A stretch of 64,000 nucleotides of DNA from Heyndrickxia coagulans 36D1 (GCF_000169195.2 NC_016023.1:1550001-1614000); one strand, 5' to 3'; shown: positions 19,195 to 34,767, numbered from the stretch's first letter. The notes: a model not told the origin generated them from the letters alone. Program-made: numbers and translations.

Positions 19195-19644
19195 TTGAAT
19201 ATCCTTTTTGTTTGCACCGGGAATACATGCAGGAGCCCGATGGCGGAGGCCATTTTAAAAGCTAAACAGCTGACAGGCATTGAAGTGGAATCAGCCGGCC
19301 TTTTTGCGCCCGAGGGTGAAGACGCTTCTGTCCATACCTACGAAGTACTGAAAGAAAATGGAATCGATTTCCGCCACCACGCCCGGAACCTTTCGGAGAA
19401 TTTGGCGGGTTGGGCTGACGTGATTCTTACGATGACGTCCGGGCACAAACAGGCAGTGGCAGCACGGTATCCGCATGCCCGCAATAAAACGTTTACGATC
19501 GCGGAGTATGCCGGAAGCAGCGGGGATGTGCCGGATCCGTACGGCGGCAGCCTGGATGCTTACAGAGAAACTTATCAACAATTGCATGCATTGATCAATC
19601 GTTTGATTAAAAACAGGAAAATGGGAAACCAGGGGCGGGTGTGA
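19195..19644 (+). CDS. ywlE: Protein-arginine-phosphatase YwlE (LMW-PTP family)
   Basis: Removes phosphate from arginine residues marked by the McsB kinase, counteracting ClpCP targeting and CtsR/HrcA control. 149 residues. The P-loop is CTGNTCRS with nucleophile Cys7 and Arg13. Thr11 is the position known to give arginine rather than tyrosine specificity. The general acid is the Asp of DPYG (Asp114). The start is a TTG at 19195, seven bases after TAGGAGG. The receptor gene follows after only a few bases. Confidence 0.93.
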   Translation: MNILFVCTGNTCRSPMAEAILKAKQLTGIEVESAGLFAPEGEDASVHTYEVLKENGIDFRHHARNLSENLAGWADVILTMTSGHKQAVAARYPHARNKTFTIAEYAGSSGDVPDPYGGSLDAYRETYQQLHALINRLIKNRKMGNQGRV

Positions 19645-19647
19645 CGG

Positions 19648-20937
19648 ATGGAAAAGCGAAGCTATAGATTCAGTTTAACGAAGAAAATTGTATTGTTCGT
19701 AACCGGGCTGTCTTTTATTACATATTCGGCAAGCGGTCTTTTCATTTATCTTATTTATCCGTTTTTTTCCGACTGGATAAAGCTGCCGTGGTTTATTGTC
19801 ATTACACTTGCATTAGGGATTATCTGGTCCGGGATTTTAAGCTTTTTCGGTTCATTCCTGATTGCAGGCCCGATGCGCAAGTTAGAAGATGCAGCCCTTA
19901 AAGCGAGCCGCGGGGATTTAAGAGATGAAGTCCCCGTGCCGAAATCGGGCGATGAAATCGAGTCGCTCGCAGCGGCTTTCAATTCTTTGCTTTCCAATTT
20001 GCGGGAGACGGTTGAACAAATTGATGAAAATGTGGAACGCACCAAAGAAAGTGTGTCGGAAATATCGGAGAAAACGGCACTGGCTGCGGGCCAGGCGGAA
20101 CATGTAAACAAGACGGTGGAAGAGATTTCACTTGGCGCCGAGCAATCCGCGGCTGCCACCCAATCTGCGGCTGACCTCGTTGAAAAAACCTATCAGCTTG
20201 CATCCGAAGTCCGCGGGAAAGCGGATACTTGCAAAAAATCTTCTGATCACATGCTGAGCGAATTAAAGACGAGCAAAGAGACAATGGACTCGCTTATATC
20301 AGGTGTTGAAAATCTGGCAAAAGAAAATACCATCTCGCTGGAAGCCGTTCGGGATCTTGCGGAAGAAACGAAGAAAGTGGAGGGGATCATTTCTTTTGTC
20401 GGTGAAGTCGCGGCACAAACCAATTTGCTGGCGTTGAATGCTTCTATTGAAGCGGCACGCGCCGGGGAATACGGGCGCGGGTTTGCGGTGGTCGCAAATG
20501 AGGTCCGGAAGCTTGCGGATGAAAGTGCCCAGGCCGTTCAGGGTATTACCGGGATGATCCAGCACATTGAGCAGGAAGGTACACGGGTTGTCGAACAAAT
20601 GGCTGTACAAGTTCAAAAAGCCAATGAAGAAGTGCACAGAGGACAAAAGGCCAATGAAGCGATGGACAGAATGACGGAATCAATCCATTTGGTTGCGGGG
20701 GCAGTTGATCAAATTGCCGGTATGGCCAAGAACCAAATGGATGCGATTCACGAAGCTTCGAGCCAGTCGCAGGAAGTGGCGGCCATTACCGAACAGACTT
20801 CTGCCGGGGCAAAAGAAGTCACCGCGATTACAAATGAGCAGGCGCAGAACATGGAATTGATTGAAAGGCTTATCGCGCAGCTCGAGCAGGATGCGGAGAA
20901 ATTAAAAGGGAGCACCCGCCGCTTTCATATCCGGTGA
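19648..20937 (+). CDS. Methyl-accepting chemotaxis-like receptor without an extracellular sensor domain
   Basis: 429 residues. Two transmembrane helices (about 13-36 and 47-72) are joined by only some ten residues, so there is no room for a periplasmic ligand domain. A HAMP domain (about 72-125) and a full cytoplasmic signalling coiled coil follow. The hairpin tip [20 protein letters not shown] and [17 protein letters not shown] are classical. It starts three bases after the ywlE stop. It may sense membrane state or a cytoplasmic cue. The ligand is unknown, and I do not recall a receptor gene at this place in B. subtilis. Confidence 0.9.
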   Translation: MEKRSYRFSLTKKIVLFVTGLSFITYSASGLFIYLIYPFFSDWIKLPWFIVITLALGIIWSGILSFFGSFLIAGPMRKLEDAALKASRGDLRDEVPVPKSGDEIESLAAAFNSLLSNLRETVEQIDENVERTKESVSEISEKTALAAGQAEHVNKTVEEISLGAEQSAAATQSAADLVEKTYQLASEVRGKADTCKKSSDHMLSELKTSKETMDSLISGVENLAKENTISLEAVRDLAEETKKVEGIISFVGEVAAQTNLLALNASIEAARAGEYGRGFAVVANEVRKLADESAQAVQGITGMIQHIEQEGTRVVEQMAVQVQKANEEVHRGQKANEAMDRMTESIHLVAGAVDQIAGMAKNQMDAIHEASSQSQEVAAITEQTSAGAKEVTAITNEQAQNMELIERLIAQLEQDAEKLKGSTRRFHIR

Positions 20938-21204
20938 GTTTTTCGCCCGCCTGGTTTTGGACGGGGAGCACCGGTTTTGGCTGGAAGAAGCGTGGCAATT
21001 CTGGTTTTGTGCCGGGAAATCCCGCAAGACAAGAGGAGATGCGGAAACATGTGGCCGTATGCCTGGCATTTTTCCGGGGACGATGGACGTTTTAAACGGG
21101 CCGGAAATTTTAACAGCCATGGAACCTGGCTCTAAGACGCTTTATTTTCTTTTTCGCCGTTCTGTGCCACAATAGAATCAGAAGCATGAAGGAGGGGGAA
21201 GAAC

Positions 21205-21645
21205 ATGAAAGTGGCATTGGCTTCAGACCACGGCGGTAAGCATCTTAAACAGGAAATTGCGGGTTTGCTTCAGGATCTGGGTGTTGCCTACGAAGATTTC
21301 GGATGCGATTGTGAAGGATCGGTTGATTATCCGGATTACGCGCTTCCGGTTGCGGAAAAGGTGGCAAAAGGGGAATTTGACCGTGCGATCCTTATTTGCG
21401 GCACCGGAATCGGGATGTGTATTTCCGCCAATAAAGTAAAGGGTATCCGTTGCGCGCTTGTGCATGATGTCTTCAGCGCGAAGGCTACAAGGGCCCATAA
21501 TGACAGCAATGTCCTCGCCATGGGAGAGCGGGTCATCGGGCCGGGGCTGGCCTGTGAAATTGTAAAAGAATGGCTCGGAACGCCGTTTGAAGGCGGCCGC
21601 CATGCGCGCAGGATTGAGAAAATCGCGCAGTATGAACAAAAATAA
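21205..21645 (+). CDS. rpiB: Ribose-5-phosphate isomerase B
   Basis: Pentose phosphate pathway isomerase (ribose-5-P to ribulose-5-P), 146 residues, RpiB/LacAB fold. ALASDHGG at the start and DYPDYA give substrate contacts. The catalytic loop reads CGTGIGMCISANK, with Cys where many family members have Ser; this is conservative for the anion hole. HNDSNVLAMG is also present. GGAGGGGG precedes the ATG. B. subtilis ywlF occupies the same place. Confidence 0.94.
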   Translation: MKVALASDHGGKHLKQEIAGLLQDLGVAYEDFGCDCEGSVDYPDYALPVAEKVAKGEFDRAILICGTGIGMCISANKVKGIRCALVHDVFSAKATRAHNDSNVLAMGERVIGPGLACEIVKEWLGTPFEGGRHARRIEKIAQYEQK

Positions 21646-21659
21646 CAGAGGTGTTTTTG

Positions 21660-22223
21660 TTGCAATCAGATTCGGCACGTTTGGAAGAACAGTTGGACCG
21701 CATGCTGGATGAATTTTTCCGGCAGGTGCCAATGAAAAAAGGACAGGTTTTTGTTGTTGGCTGCTCGACATCCGAAGTAACCGGGAAAAAAATCGGGACA
21801 GCAGGGGCAATGGATGTCGCCGCCATTATTTATGACAGTGTACAGAAGTTTGCACGCCAGTTCGGATTCCAACCGGCATTTCAATGCTGCGAACACCTGA
21901 ACCGGGCGCTTGTGGTTGACCGTTCGCTCGCCGATGAAAAGGGGTGGGAAGAAGTGACGGTCGTGCCTGTTCGGAAGGCGGGCGGCGCGATGGCTGCGTA
22001 TGCATACGCTCACATGGAAGATCCCGTTGTCGTCGAATATATCCGGGCTGACGCGGGCATCGACATCGGGGATACATTGATCGGCATGCACTTAAAGCAT
22101 GTTGCCGTACCTGTAAGGGTTTCCGAAAAAGAGCTGGGAAAAGCCCATGTTACATTTGCCAAAACGCGGCCGAAACTGATCGGCGGCGTGCGGGCGGTTT
22201 ACGAAAAAGAACAGCCGGAATAA
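21660..22223 (+). CDS. ywlG: UPF0340 protein YwlG
   Basis: Conserved protein of unknown function, about 187 residues. Recognisable family stretches are VVGCSTSEVTGKKIGTAGA, AFQCCEHLNRALVV, PVRKAGGAMA and GDTLIGMHLKHVAVPVR. Paired Cys in QCCEH suggests a metal or thiol role (inference). The start is one of several adjacent non-ATG codons; TTG at 21660 is best spaced from AGAGGTG (21647-21653). It follows rpiB by 14 bp, so it is probably co-transcribed. Confidence 0.88.
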   Translation: MQSDSARLEEQLDRMLDEFFRQVPMKKGQVFVVGCSTSEVTGKKIGTAGAMDVAAIIYDSVQKFARQFGFQPAFQCCEHLNRALVVDRSLADEKGWEEVTVVPVRKAGGAMAAYAYAHMEDPVVVEYIRADAGIDIGDTLIGMHLKHVAVPVRVSEKELGKAHVTFAKTRPKLIGGVRAVYEKEQPE

Positions 22224-22235
22224 GGACCCCTATAC

Positions 22236-22271
22236 TGCCCTGCATGTTGTATGCGGGGCATGTTTTTTTTC
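22236..22271 (+). terminator. ywlG terminator
   Basis: GCCCTGCAT (22237-22245) pairs with ATGCGGGGC (22251-22259) with one mismatch. A long T tract follows. Confidence 0.75.
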
Positions 22272-22356
22272 TTCCTGTCAAAAAAATGGACAAATTTTGC
22301 AAAGCATTATGGTAAAATAAAAAAGAATATGAAAACAATCTTGAGGGGGTACCGAA

Positions 22357-23601
22357 TTGAGCCATATTGCAAATCAAGACAAGGAAGTTTACGAGGCGAT
22401 CCGGCAGGAATTGAACCGGCAAAGAAACAAGATTGAACTCATTGCCAGCGAAAATTTTGTCAGCGAAGCGGTGATGGAAGCACAAGGCTCCGTTCTGACC
22501 AACAAATACGCGGAAGGCTATCCGGGGCACCGTTATTACGGCGGATGCGAATATGTGGATATTGTGGAAGACCTTGCGCGGGAGCGGGCAAAACAGCTTT
22601 TTGGTGCCGAACATGTCAATGTCCAGCCGCATTCTGGCGCACAGGCCAATATGGCGGTTTATTTCACCATTCTGGAGCACGGCGATACGGTGCTTGGCAT
22701 GAATTTGTCCCACGGCGGGCATTTGACACATGGCAGCCCGGTCAATTTCAGCGGCATGCAGTACCATTTTGTGGAATACGGTGTGGATAAGGAAACGCAG
22801 CATATTGATTATGAAGATGTATTGGAAAAAGCGCGCGTACATAAGCCGAAACTGATTGTTGCCGGTGCAAGTGCATACCCCCGCACGATTGATTTTAAAA
22901 AGTTCAAGGAAATTGCGGATGAAGTCGGCGCCTATTTAATGGTGGATATGGCGCATATTGCAGGGCTTGTGGCTTGCGGGTTACATCCGAACCCTGTGCC
23001 GTATGCGGATTTTGTGACGACCACAACGCATAAAACATTGCGGGGACCGCGCGGCGGCATGATTTTATGCAAAGCGGAATTTGCAAAGAAAGTGGACAAA
23101 TCGATTTTCCCGGGGATCCAGGGCGGCCCGCTTATGCATGTGATTGCGGCTAAAGCCGTCGCTTTTGGAGAGGCGCTTACAGACGGGTTCAAAATCTATT
23201 CGCAAAAAGTGGTGGATAACGCAAAACGGCTGGCGGAAGGGCTCCAAAAAGAGGGATTTGACCTTGTATCCGGCGGGACGGATAATCATCTTATTCTCGT
23301 TGATTTGCGCTCTTTCGGCATTACCGGGAAGGATGCGGAGAAAGTGCTCGATGATATCGGCATTACGGCCAATAAAAATACGATTCCGTATGACCCGGAA
23401 AGCCCGTTTGTGACAAGCGGTCTCAGAATCGGCACACCCGCAGTCACAACAAGGGGATTCGGCCTTGAAGAAATGGATGAGGTGGCATCCATTATCGGAT
23501 CGGCATTGAAAAATCCGGATAACGAAGCAGTCTTAAAAGAAGCGGCAGGACGCGTCAAGCATCTTACGGAACGCTTTCCGCTGTACGCCGGCCAAAACTA
23601 A
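22357..23601 (+). CDS. glyA: Serine hydroxymethyltransferase
   Basis: PLP enzyme converting serine and tetrahydrofolate to glycine and methylene-THF, the main one-carbon source. 414 residues. [18 protein letters not shown]-like [17 protein letters not shown] and the internal-aldimine Lys226 in [13 protein letters not shown] are present. The start is a TTG at 22357, six bases after GAGGGGGT. A weak extended -10 TAAAAT lies at 22313-22318. Confidence 0.97.
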   Translation: MSHIANQDKEVYEAIRQELNRQRNKIELIASENFVSEAVMEAQGSVLTNKYAEGYPGHRYYGGCEYVDIVEDLARERAKQLFGAEHVNVQPHSGAQANMAVYFTILEHGDTVLGMNLSHGGHLTHGSPVNFSGMQYHFVEYGVDKETQHIDYEDVLEKARVHKPKLIVAGASAYPRTIDFKKFKEIADEVGAYLMVDMAHIAGLVACGLHPNPVPYADFVTTTTHKTLRGPRGGMILCKAEFAKKVDKSIFPGIQGGPLMHVIAAKAVAFGEALTDGFKIYSQKVVDNAKRLAEGLQKEGFDLVSGGTDNHLILVDLRSFGITGKDAEKVLDDIGITANKNTIPYDPESPFVTSGLRIGTPAVTTRGFGLEEMDEVASIIGSALKNPDNEAVLKEAAGRVKHLTERFPLYAGQN

Positions 23602-23626
23602 GCAGGGGTTTTATCCCGCTTTTTCC
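23599..23626 (+). terminator. Probable glyA terminator
   Basis: GCAGGG and CCCGC with one bulged A surround a TTTTA loop, followed by five T residues, starting at the glyA stop codon. Confidence 0.5.
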
Positions 23627-23765
23627 GGACGGATGGCTGGTCCGCTTCCAATGTGGCATAAAAACAAATTCGAGTCAGAACCGGCAAAAAAATTGAGCAG
23701 GATGGCCCCGTAAAACGCGGGGCTGGATCCTTTCGCCCGGCCTCAGGATTTTCTTTTGGCTTTCC

Positions 23766-23795
23766 TTGAGATTGGGCGCTTTTTTCGTGTAAAAT
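23766..23795 (+). promoter_or_regulatory. Probable upp promoter
   Basis: TTGAGA (23766-23771), 18 bp and TAAAAT (23790-23795). An imperfect hairpin with arms AGGAT and ATCCT around CCCCG/CGGGG lies upstream at 23699-23731; its role is unknown. Confidence 0.45.
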
Positions 23796-23850
23796 GGTTG
23801 GGGTAAGCATTTGCCGAACCTGATACCAACCTTTAAAGGAGAGAATTCAT

Positions 23851-24480
23851 TTGAGCACACTTCATGTCATTGACCACCCGCTGATCCAGCACAAGTTGAC
23901 GTATATCCGCGATAAACATACGGGGACAAAAGAATTCCGCGAACTTGTCGACGAAGTATCGACTTTGATGGCATTTGAAATTACCCGCGATATGCCGCTT
24001 GAAGAAATTGAAATTGAAACGCCGGTCTGCAAGGCAAAATCAAAAATTTTATCCGGCAAAAAAATCGGCATTGTCCCGATCCTGCGTGCGGGCCTGGGCA
24101 TGGTCGACGGCGTGCGGAAACTGATCCCGGCTGCAAAAGTCGGACATGTCGGCCTGTACCGCGATCCGAAGACACTGACGCCGGTTGAATATTACATAAA
24201 ACTTCCAAGCGATGTAGAGGAACGCGATTTTATTATTGTCGATCCGATGCTGGCTACAGGCGGTTCTGCCGTGGATGCGATCCAGTCTTTAAAACAGCGA
24301 GGCGCAAAAAACATTAAATTCATGTGCCTGATTGCATCCCCTGAGGGTGTGAAAGCCGTACAGAGAGCCCATCCGGACGTTGATATTTATACAGCAGCCC
24401 TTGATGAGAAGCTGAATGAGCAAGGGTACATTGTGCCGGGCCTCGGAGATGCGGGGGACCGCCTGTTTGGAACAAAATAA
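23851..24480 (+). CDS. upp: Uracil phosphoribosyltransferase
   Basis: Pyrimidine salvage: uracil plus PRPP gives UMP. 209 residues. The type I PRT PRPP loop is [17 protein letters not shown]. Also seen are [12 protein letters not shown], and the uracil-binding [12 protein letters not shown] near the C-terminus. The TTG start at 23851 is preceded by AAAGGAGAG (23835-23843). In many bacilli upp lies just ahead of the atp operon, as here. Confidence 0.97.
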   Translation: MSTLHVIDHPLIQHKLTYIRDKHTGTKEFRELVDEVSTLMAFEITRDMPLEEIEIETPVCKAKSKILSGKKIGIVPILRAGLGMVDGVRKLIPAAKVGHVGLYRDPKTLTPVEYYIKLPSDVEERDFIIVDPMLATGGSAVDAIQSLKQRGAKNIKFMCLIASPEGVKAVQRAHPDVDIYTAALDEKLNEQGYIVPGLGDAGDRLFGTK

Positions 24481-24722
24481 AATGTATGGATGCGCTTCGT
24501 GTTTTACAATTTTGTTAACCCTGCAGAAACAGGCTGGTAAAAAAATAAAAAGGGTCTATAATAACGGTATGTTTTCGGTATATAGATGAATGCCAGGTAT
24601 GTAAACGATTGGAAAAAGGGCGCAAGCTTACGCCAGTGCAGGCGTTTCCTTCCTATTTCGGGAGGCGGGATGACCTTTTCTCGAAAAAACAAGTTCTAAT
24701 GACTATATCAAGGAAACTCCTA
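24481..24722. other. Intergenic region with one palindromic element
   Basis: No convincing gene. GGCGCAAGCTTACGCC (24619-24634) is a near-perfect 16-bp palindrome inside an outer GGAAA/TTTCC pair (24611-24649). TATAAT occurs at about 24557, but no matching -35 box was found. Read leftwards, the hairpin is followed by CTTTTT and could act as a terminator on the minus strand. Confidence 0.35.
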
Positions 24723-24751
24723 TTGACATTGGATAAGCGCTATTGTATGCT
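24723..24751 (+). promoter_or_regulatory. Promoter of the atp operon
   Basis: Consensus TTGACA (24723-24728), 17 bp and TATGCT (24746-24751). A start near 24758 leaves a leader of about 215 nt before atpI. This is the best sigma-A promoter ahead of the ATP synthase genes. Confidence 0.7.
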
Positions 24752-24972
24752 AAAAAAGTGTACATAATGAGAAGGTTTTCATATGGTTGGGATTCTACTA
24801 TTTTATATGCCGGAAATCTGAAAAACCAGTAAAGCCGGAGCTGCAGGCTACTCGTAACCTTAACAAATTGTAAGTTTTGGTTAAGAATGTTGCGATTTGC
24901 CAGGTGAAGTGACATACCGCTTTCCTGCTGTGCTGCAATTGATCGGCGTCCCTTGTCAGGAGTGTTTAAGGC

Positions 24973-25347
24973 ATGCCGGAACTTCTACGTATCTACAAAA
25001 GGCTGCGCAAGTATTTGGTGATTCTTTTGTGCCTTTATTTGACGGGGGCGATGTTTCCCGGTTGCCGCTCTGTTTTCCTCGGGCTTTTGCTTGGCACAGC
25101 TGTTAGCCTCTTTAACTTATGGCTTATGGTGAAGAAAACATTGGCGGTTACCGATGTTTCCTCAGGCAAAAAAAGGGTCTCGCTCGGTACCGGGATGAGA
25201 ATGGCGACTGCTGTCCTCGCGGTGGCGGTGGCGCTCCGTTTTCCGGATTTGTTTCATCTTTTAGCTGTAGTGATTGGCGTAATGACATCTTATCTGGTCA
25301 TTATGATAGATTTTTTTGTAGGTTTGCTTCAACAAAGAAAAAAGTAA
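24973..25347 (+). CDS. atpI: ATP synthase protein I
   Basis: Membrane protein of 124 residues with four hydrophobic segments (about 13-30, 33-52, 72-88 and 94-117). In ATP synthase operons AtpI helps assemble the c-ring and has been linked to Mg uptake. It is poorly conserved in sequence, so the call rests on size, topology and position as first gene before atpB. AGGAGTG precedes the ATG. Confidence 0.85.
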   Translation: MPELLRIYKRLRKYLVILLCLYLTGAMFPGCRSVFLGLLLGTAVSLFNLWLMVKKTLAVTDVSSGKKRVSLGTGMRMATAVLAVAVALRFPDLFHLLAVVIGVMTSYLVIMIDFFVGLLQQRKK

Positions 25348-25357
25348 AGTGAGGTGA

Positions 25358-26358
<1,001 letters not shown>

Positions 26359-26371
26359 GGAAAATGTTGAC

Positions 26372-26400
26372 GGCGAAGCGGATTCTAAGAAACCTTCGCC
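26372..26400 (+). other. Hairpin after atpE
   Basis: GGCGAAG (26372-26378) and CTTCGCC (26394-26400) form a 7-bp stem in the 183-bp gap between atpE and atpF, with no long T run. It may stabilise the atpE message or partly terminate transcription, consistent with the need for more c subunit (inference). Confidence 0.4.
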
Positions 26401-26541
26401 TTTCCTTTATGATTTAGCCAAGAATCGTTGTGGCTTTTGTTTTGAGCGGTTCAAGGCCATCTTCTTTGAACCATTTTGCTTCTTTTTTGGTAAAGGGTGC
26501 GAAAGAATGTTTTAAGAACGTGTGGAAGGGAGTGAACCCGG

Positions 26542-27063
26542 GTGTCCCAGACTGATTTAGTACTCGGATTTGTGCTAGGGAAGCTCAACACAGGCGATAT
26601 TTTATTCCAGGCCATCATCTTTGTTGTGTTGCTTCTGCTATTGAAAAAATTTGCTTACGGTCCTCTTGTCGAAATGATGAGGAAACGTGAGGAACATATT
26701 GCAAAAGAAATTGAAACGGCGGAAAAAAACCGCGAAGAAGCAGCCAAGCTTTTGGAAGAACAGCGCAAGTTGCTGAAAGAAGCACGCGTTGAAGGTCAGA
26801 ATTTAATTGAAAACGCAAGGAAACAAGCAGAAGTGCAGCATGATGATATCGTTGCAACAGCGCGTCAGGAAGCAGAACGCATGAAAGATGCAGCCAAAGT
26901 TGAAATCGAACAGGAAAAAGCAAAAGCTGTTGCTGCTTTGCGTGAACAGGTAGCATCCTTGTCCGTGATGATTGCCTCTAAAGTGATTGAAAAAGAAATT
27001 TCCGAGAAAGACCACGAGAAATTCATACTCGATTCTATTAAAGAGGCAGGAGAAATGAAATGA
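26542..27063 (+). CDS. atpF: ATP synthase Fo subunit b
   Basis: Peripheral-stalk subunit, 173 residues. One N-terminal transmembrane helix (about 18-37) precedes a long charged coiled coil (about 50-150) rich in Glu, Lys, Ala and Arg. The GTG start at 26542 lies eight bases after GGAAGGGAGTG. Its end overlaps atpH by four bases. Confidence 0.95.
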   Translation: MSQTDLVLGFVLGKLNTGDILFQAIIFVVLLLLLKKFAYGPLVEMMRKREEHIAKEIETAEKNREEAAKLLEEQRKLLKEARVEGQNLIENARKQAEVQHDDIVATARQEAERMKDAAKVEIEQEKAKAVAALREQVASLSVMIASKVIEKEISEKDHEKFILDSIKEAGEMK

Positions 27064-27596
27064 GTAATGAGGCGGTAGAAAAACGGTACGCTTCGGCACT
27101 TTTCGAGCTTGCAAAAGAGCACGGGCAGCTTCAAGAGATCGAAAAAGAAGTCCGGGCGGTAAAAGAGGTTTTTGAGGAAAACGAACCGTTCCGAAAGCTC
27201 CTTAAATCTCCGAAATTGACGATAGAAAAGAAACAAGAAATCCTTAAAAACATTTTTTCCGGATTATCCACTTTCACTTTGAATTTGTTGTTGCTCTTGA
27301 CTGAGCGGCACAGGGACGAGCTCATTCCTAGGGTGTGCCGTGCTTTTATTGAACGGGTGAATGATGAACGCGGCATTGCAGATGCACTTGTCTACTCTGC
27401 CCGCCCGCTTTCTGCAGACGAGAGCAAAGCGATATCCGAAGTATTTGCCAAAAAAGTCGGAAAGCTGTCTTTAAACATTGAGAATATCGTGGATGACGGT
27501 CTGCTAGCCGGATTAAAAATCAGAATTGGAAACTCTATTTTTGACAGCAGTTTGCGCGGAAAATTGGAACGGCTTGAAAAAACATTAATCAGTTAA
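27060..27596 (+). CDS. atpH: ATP synthase F1 subunit delta
   Basis: Connects the peripheral stalk to the alpha3beta3 head. 178 residues: an N-terminal helical bundle opening with [15 protein letters not shown], and a C-terminal part with [14 protein letters not shown] and [13 protein letters not shown] that matches the family. The ATGA overlap with atpF gives translational coupling. Confidence 0.95.
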   Translation: MSNEAVEKRYASALFELAKEHGQLQEIEKEVRAVKEVFEENEPFRKLLKSPKLTIEKKQEILKNIFSGLSTFTLNLLLLLTERHRDELIPRVCRAFIERVNDERGIADALVYSARPLSADESKAISEVFAKKVGKLSLNIENIVDDGLLAGLKIRIGNSIFDSSLRGKLERLEKTLIS

Positions 27597-27607
27597 GTGA
27601 GAAATGA

Positions 27608-29134
<1,527 letters not shown>

Positions 29135-29274
29135 TAATTGGACAGAGAACCCCGTTACCCTTATGCAGCATGCGTTCTTTTTTCACTGTAGCATCATCCC
29201 GGGGCAAACGGGCCGGATAAGACAAAGGATTTCAATCCGGGATTGGAATCCTGATTAACTCACAAGGGTGGTGA

Positions 29275-32068
<2,794 letters not shown>

Positions 32069-32107
32069 CCGCTTTTCCATATTGTCATTTTATGATCAAA
32101 ATAACGG

Positions 32108-32138
32108 CACCTTCTGCTTTTTCGGAAGGTGTTTTTCT
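32108..32138 (+). terminator. atp operon terminator
   Basis: CACCTTC (32108-32114) and GAAGGTG (32125-32131) form a perfect stem followed by TTTTTCTTT. Confidence 0.85.
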
Positions 32139-32201
32139 TTAAGCGGCTGATTTACCGGGCAGGCGCCTGAACGGACTAAAACAGGAAGGGAATGAGGACA
32201 G

Positions 32202-32438
32202 ATGACAGCCGAATTCGGAACGCAGGCAGTGCTCAGCATCCTTGTGAATTTATTTTTTATTGGCATGACGTTTTGGATCCTCCAAGCCGTCCACATTGAA
32301 AAGATCATAAAGAAAAACCACATTGTCCAGGCAAGGCTCTTGTATATTTTCCTTTCTGTCGCAATCGGATACAGCGTCAGCAATTTTTTCCTTGATTATT
32401 TGCTGTGGGCGCAGCGCCTGCATTTCCTGTTCCAATGA
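32202..32438 (+). CDS. ywzB: DUF1146 membrane protein YwzB
   Basis: 78 residues with two transmembrane helices (about 8-30 and 45-66) and a short basic loop, EKIIKKNHIVQ. The size, topology and place just after atpC match the DUF1146/YwzB family, of unknown function. GGAAGGGAATGAGG precedes the ATG. Confidence 0.85.
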   Translation: MTAEFGTQAVLSILVNLFFIGMTFWILQAVHIEKIIKKNHIVQARLLYIFLSVAIGYSVSNFFLDYLLWAQRLHFLFQ

Positions 32439-32557
32439 CGGGTGTCGTCAAGCATTGTTTCAAAATTCCAATTGATTGGTTCTTTTGAGGCTGGAAAATG
32501 GTTCATTTTTCCTGTTTCCAAAAAATCATCTGTTGCATACAATTTAGGTATGCTTTT

Positions 32558-32587
32558 TTGACAAAATTCATTATACTAGTGTATAGG
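32558..32587 (+). promoter_or_regulatory. Promoter of ywmB-murAA
   Basis: TTGACA (32558-32563), 18 bp and TATAGG (32582-32587), about 80 bp ahead of ywmB. Confidence 0.5.
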
Positions 32588-32670
32588 GTGTCAAAACTTG
32601 ACGACTTTTACCTGGTATTTCTGCCGTCTCTCTTGTTAACACTTTTAATAAGAGAGAGGGGAGCGCAAAG

Positions 32671-33411
32671 ATGAAATTCCGATTTGTATATCCGGTTTTG
32701 GCAATTGTAGGTTTGACACTTATTTTCATGGGGAATAAGACAGATGCGGCCAATTTTACGGATCAATTGCAGTTATTTCAGGCGTCCATTGCAAAATTAA
32801 ACGGCAAAGTCACTGAATGGTCTTTATATACAAGAGAACCCCTGAGGGCGCCGTCCGAACCGGAATGGGCCGAAAAAGTGCAGACATTGCAGGATACATT
32901 CCCTGAAATGCACTGGTCGGTAAAAACGGACAGGCATGTGAAGGTGCTCACGGGCAAGCTGGAAAAAAGCCATTATGTCGAAACCGTAAAATTTATGTCG
33001 ACCCTATCAAATGCTGAAAACGGTTCGTATATCATTTATGAAGTGAATGGCAAAGGATGGGACCGCGCGCAAATGCGTAAAGTCAATCAACTGGTATCTG
33101 CCCGCACTCGAGCGCTTTTTACGAAAAAGCCCATGGTTTTCTCTTGTATCAAAGGCGAATTCAGTGATAAAATGGATCGTGTTTTGTTACATGAAAAAAA
33201 AGAACAACTGCTGAAACGTCTTGATGCGAAAGAAACTGAAACAATGGAAGAAAAGAACTTTTATGCAGTTTCCGGATACTCGCCTAAGTTTTCTGAAAAT
33301 ATCCATGCCAAAAACCGGAAAATGAATGTGCAAATCGGTTTGCGAAACAGCGGTTTGAGCGGTAAGACAACGGTCGTAATTGGCACACCCATCATTACGA
33401 TTGAATATTAA
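32671..33411 (+). CDS. ywmB: YwmB-family secreted protein
   Basis: 246 residues. A signal peptide or anchor (about 5-27, ending in TDAANF) precedes a domain of the YwmB type (TATA-box-binding-like fold by family annotation). Function is unknown. Its neighbours murAA and spoIID suggest an envelope or sporulation role. AGAGAGGGGAG precedes the ATG. It lies 32 bp from murAA, so the two are probably co-transcribed. Confidence 0.85.
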   Translation: MKFRFVYPVLAIVGLTLIFMGNKTDAANFTDQLQLFQASIAKLNGKVTEWSLYTREPLRAPSEPEWAEKVQTLQDTFPEMHWSVKTDRHVKVLTGKLEKSHYVETVKFMSTLSNAENGSYIIYEVNGKGWDRAQMRKVNQLVSARTRALFTKKPMVFSCIKGEFSDKMDRVLLHEKKEQLLKRLDAKETETMEEKNFYAVSGYSPKFSENIHAKNRKMNVQIGLRNSGLSGKTTVVIGTPIITIEY

Positions 33412-33443
33412 TATAGAGAATATGGACGCGGAGGGGAATACTC

Positions 33444-34757
33444 TTGGAAAAGATCATCGTCCGCGGCGGAAACAGGCTTCAGGGCGCCGTTCAAGTGGAA
33501 GGCGCAAAGAATGCCGTATTGCCTGTGATCGCTGCATCGTTATTGGCAAGTGAAGGAAAAAGCATCATACGTGATGTACCACAACTCTCCGATGTATTTA
33601 CAATCAGTGAAGTGCTGCGCCACCTGAATGCTGAAGTTACGTTTCTGGAGAATGAAATCACTGTAGATGCATCAAGGGAGTTATCAATTGAAACGCCTTT
33701 TGAATATGTACGCAAAATGAGGGCATCTTTTTTAGTGCTGGGGCCGTTACTGGCAAGAACCGGGAAAGCAAGGGTCGCATTACCGGGAGGCTGCGCCATC
33801 GGATCCCGCCCTATTGACTTGCACTTAAAAGGATTTGAAGCAATGGGCGCCAAAGTAGATGTGGGAAACGGCTTTATTGAAGCGTCGGTATCCGGCCGCT
33901 TGCATGGCGCGAAAATATATATGGATTTTCCAAGCGTCGGCGCAACCCAGAATATTATGATGGCCGCATCGCTGGCTGACGGACAAACGGTCATTGAAAA
34001 CTGTGCAAAAGAACCTGAAATTGTGGATCTTGCCAATTTCCTGAATGAAATGGGCGCGAATGTAAAAGGTGCCGGCACGGGAACCATCAAGATCGAAGGT
34101 GTGGAGAAGCTGCATGCTGCTGATCATACCATCATACCGGACAGAATTGAAGCAGGGACATTTATGGTTGCTGCTGCGATTACAAAGGGAAATGTGTTGG
34201 TAAAAGGTGCGGTACCTGAGCATATTTCTTCCTTAATTGCAAAACTGGAGGAAATGGGTGTAACCATCATTGAAGAAGAGAACGGCGTCCGGGTTATCGG
34301 CCCGGAAACATTAAAGGCAGTAGACATCAAGACAATGCCTTATCCGGGATTTCCGACCGATATGCAGTCGCAAATGATGGCGCTCCTTTTGTGTGCTGAA
34401 GGCACGAGCGTGATTACGGAAACGGTATTTGAAAACCGATTCATGCATGTGGAAGAATTCCGGCGCATGAATGCGGATTTAAAAATAGAAGGGCGTTCGG
34501 TTATTGTGAACGGGCCGTGCAATTTGCAGGGGGCTGAAGTTGCCGCAACAGACCTGCGGGCAGCCGCCGCTTTAATTATTGCCGGGCTGGCGGCAAAAGG
34601 CATCACCCGGGTGACCGAATTAAAACATCTGGATCGCGGCTATTTGAACTTTCATTTAAAACTGGCTGCACTTGGGGCCAACATTGAAAGGGTCGACGAT
34701 GAAGCGGAAGTTGCGCCGGCAAAACAAGATCAGTTGCTTGCTGACGCCAATCTCTAG
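33444..34757 (+). CDS. murAA: UDP-N-acetylglucosamine 1-carboxyvinyltransferase 1 (MurAA)
   Basis: The major MurA paralogue, 437 residues. Catalytic Cys117 lies in [15 protein letters not shown], with [17 protein letters not shown] and [16 protein letters not shown]. It has a C-terminal tail of about 15 residues that the paralogue at 8620 lacks. The start is a TTG at 33444 seven bases after GGAGGGG. Its place between ywmB and spoIID identifies it as the MurAA copy. Confidence 0.95.
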   Translation: MEKIIVRGGNRLQGAVQVEGAKNAVLPVIAASLLASEGKSIIRDVPQLSDVFTISEVLRHLNAEVTFLENEITVDASRELSIETPFEYVRKMRASFLVLGPLLARTGKARVALPGGCAIGSRPIDLHLKGFEAMGAKVDVGNGFIEASVSGRLHGAKIYMDFPSVGATQNIMMAASLADGQTVIENCAKEPEIVDLANFLNEMGANVKGAGTGTIKIEGVEKLHAADHTIIPDRIEAGTFMVAAAITKGNVLVKGAVPEHISSLIAKLEEMGVTIIEEENGVRVIGPETLKAVDIKTMPYPGFPTDMQSQMMALLLCAEGTSVITETVFENRFMHVEEFRRMNADLKIEGRSVIVNGPCNLQGAEVAATDLRAAAALIIAGLAAKGITRVTELKHLDRGYLNFHLKLAALGANIERVDDEAEVAPAKQDQLLADANL

Positions 34758-34767
34758 TTTGTATAAA

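Noticed and set aside
24703-24915. Minus-strand 70-residue frame upstream of atpI
   Set aside because: It covers the atp promoter and leader and shows no ribosome site or conserved sequence.
32572-32577. TATACT as -10 of the ywmB promoter
   Set aside because: Only eight bases separate it from TTGACA; TATAGG at 32582 is correctly spaced.
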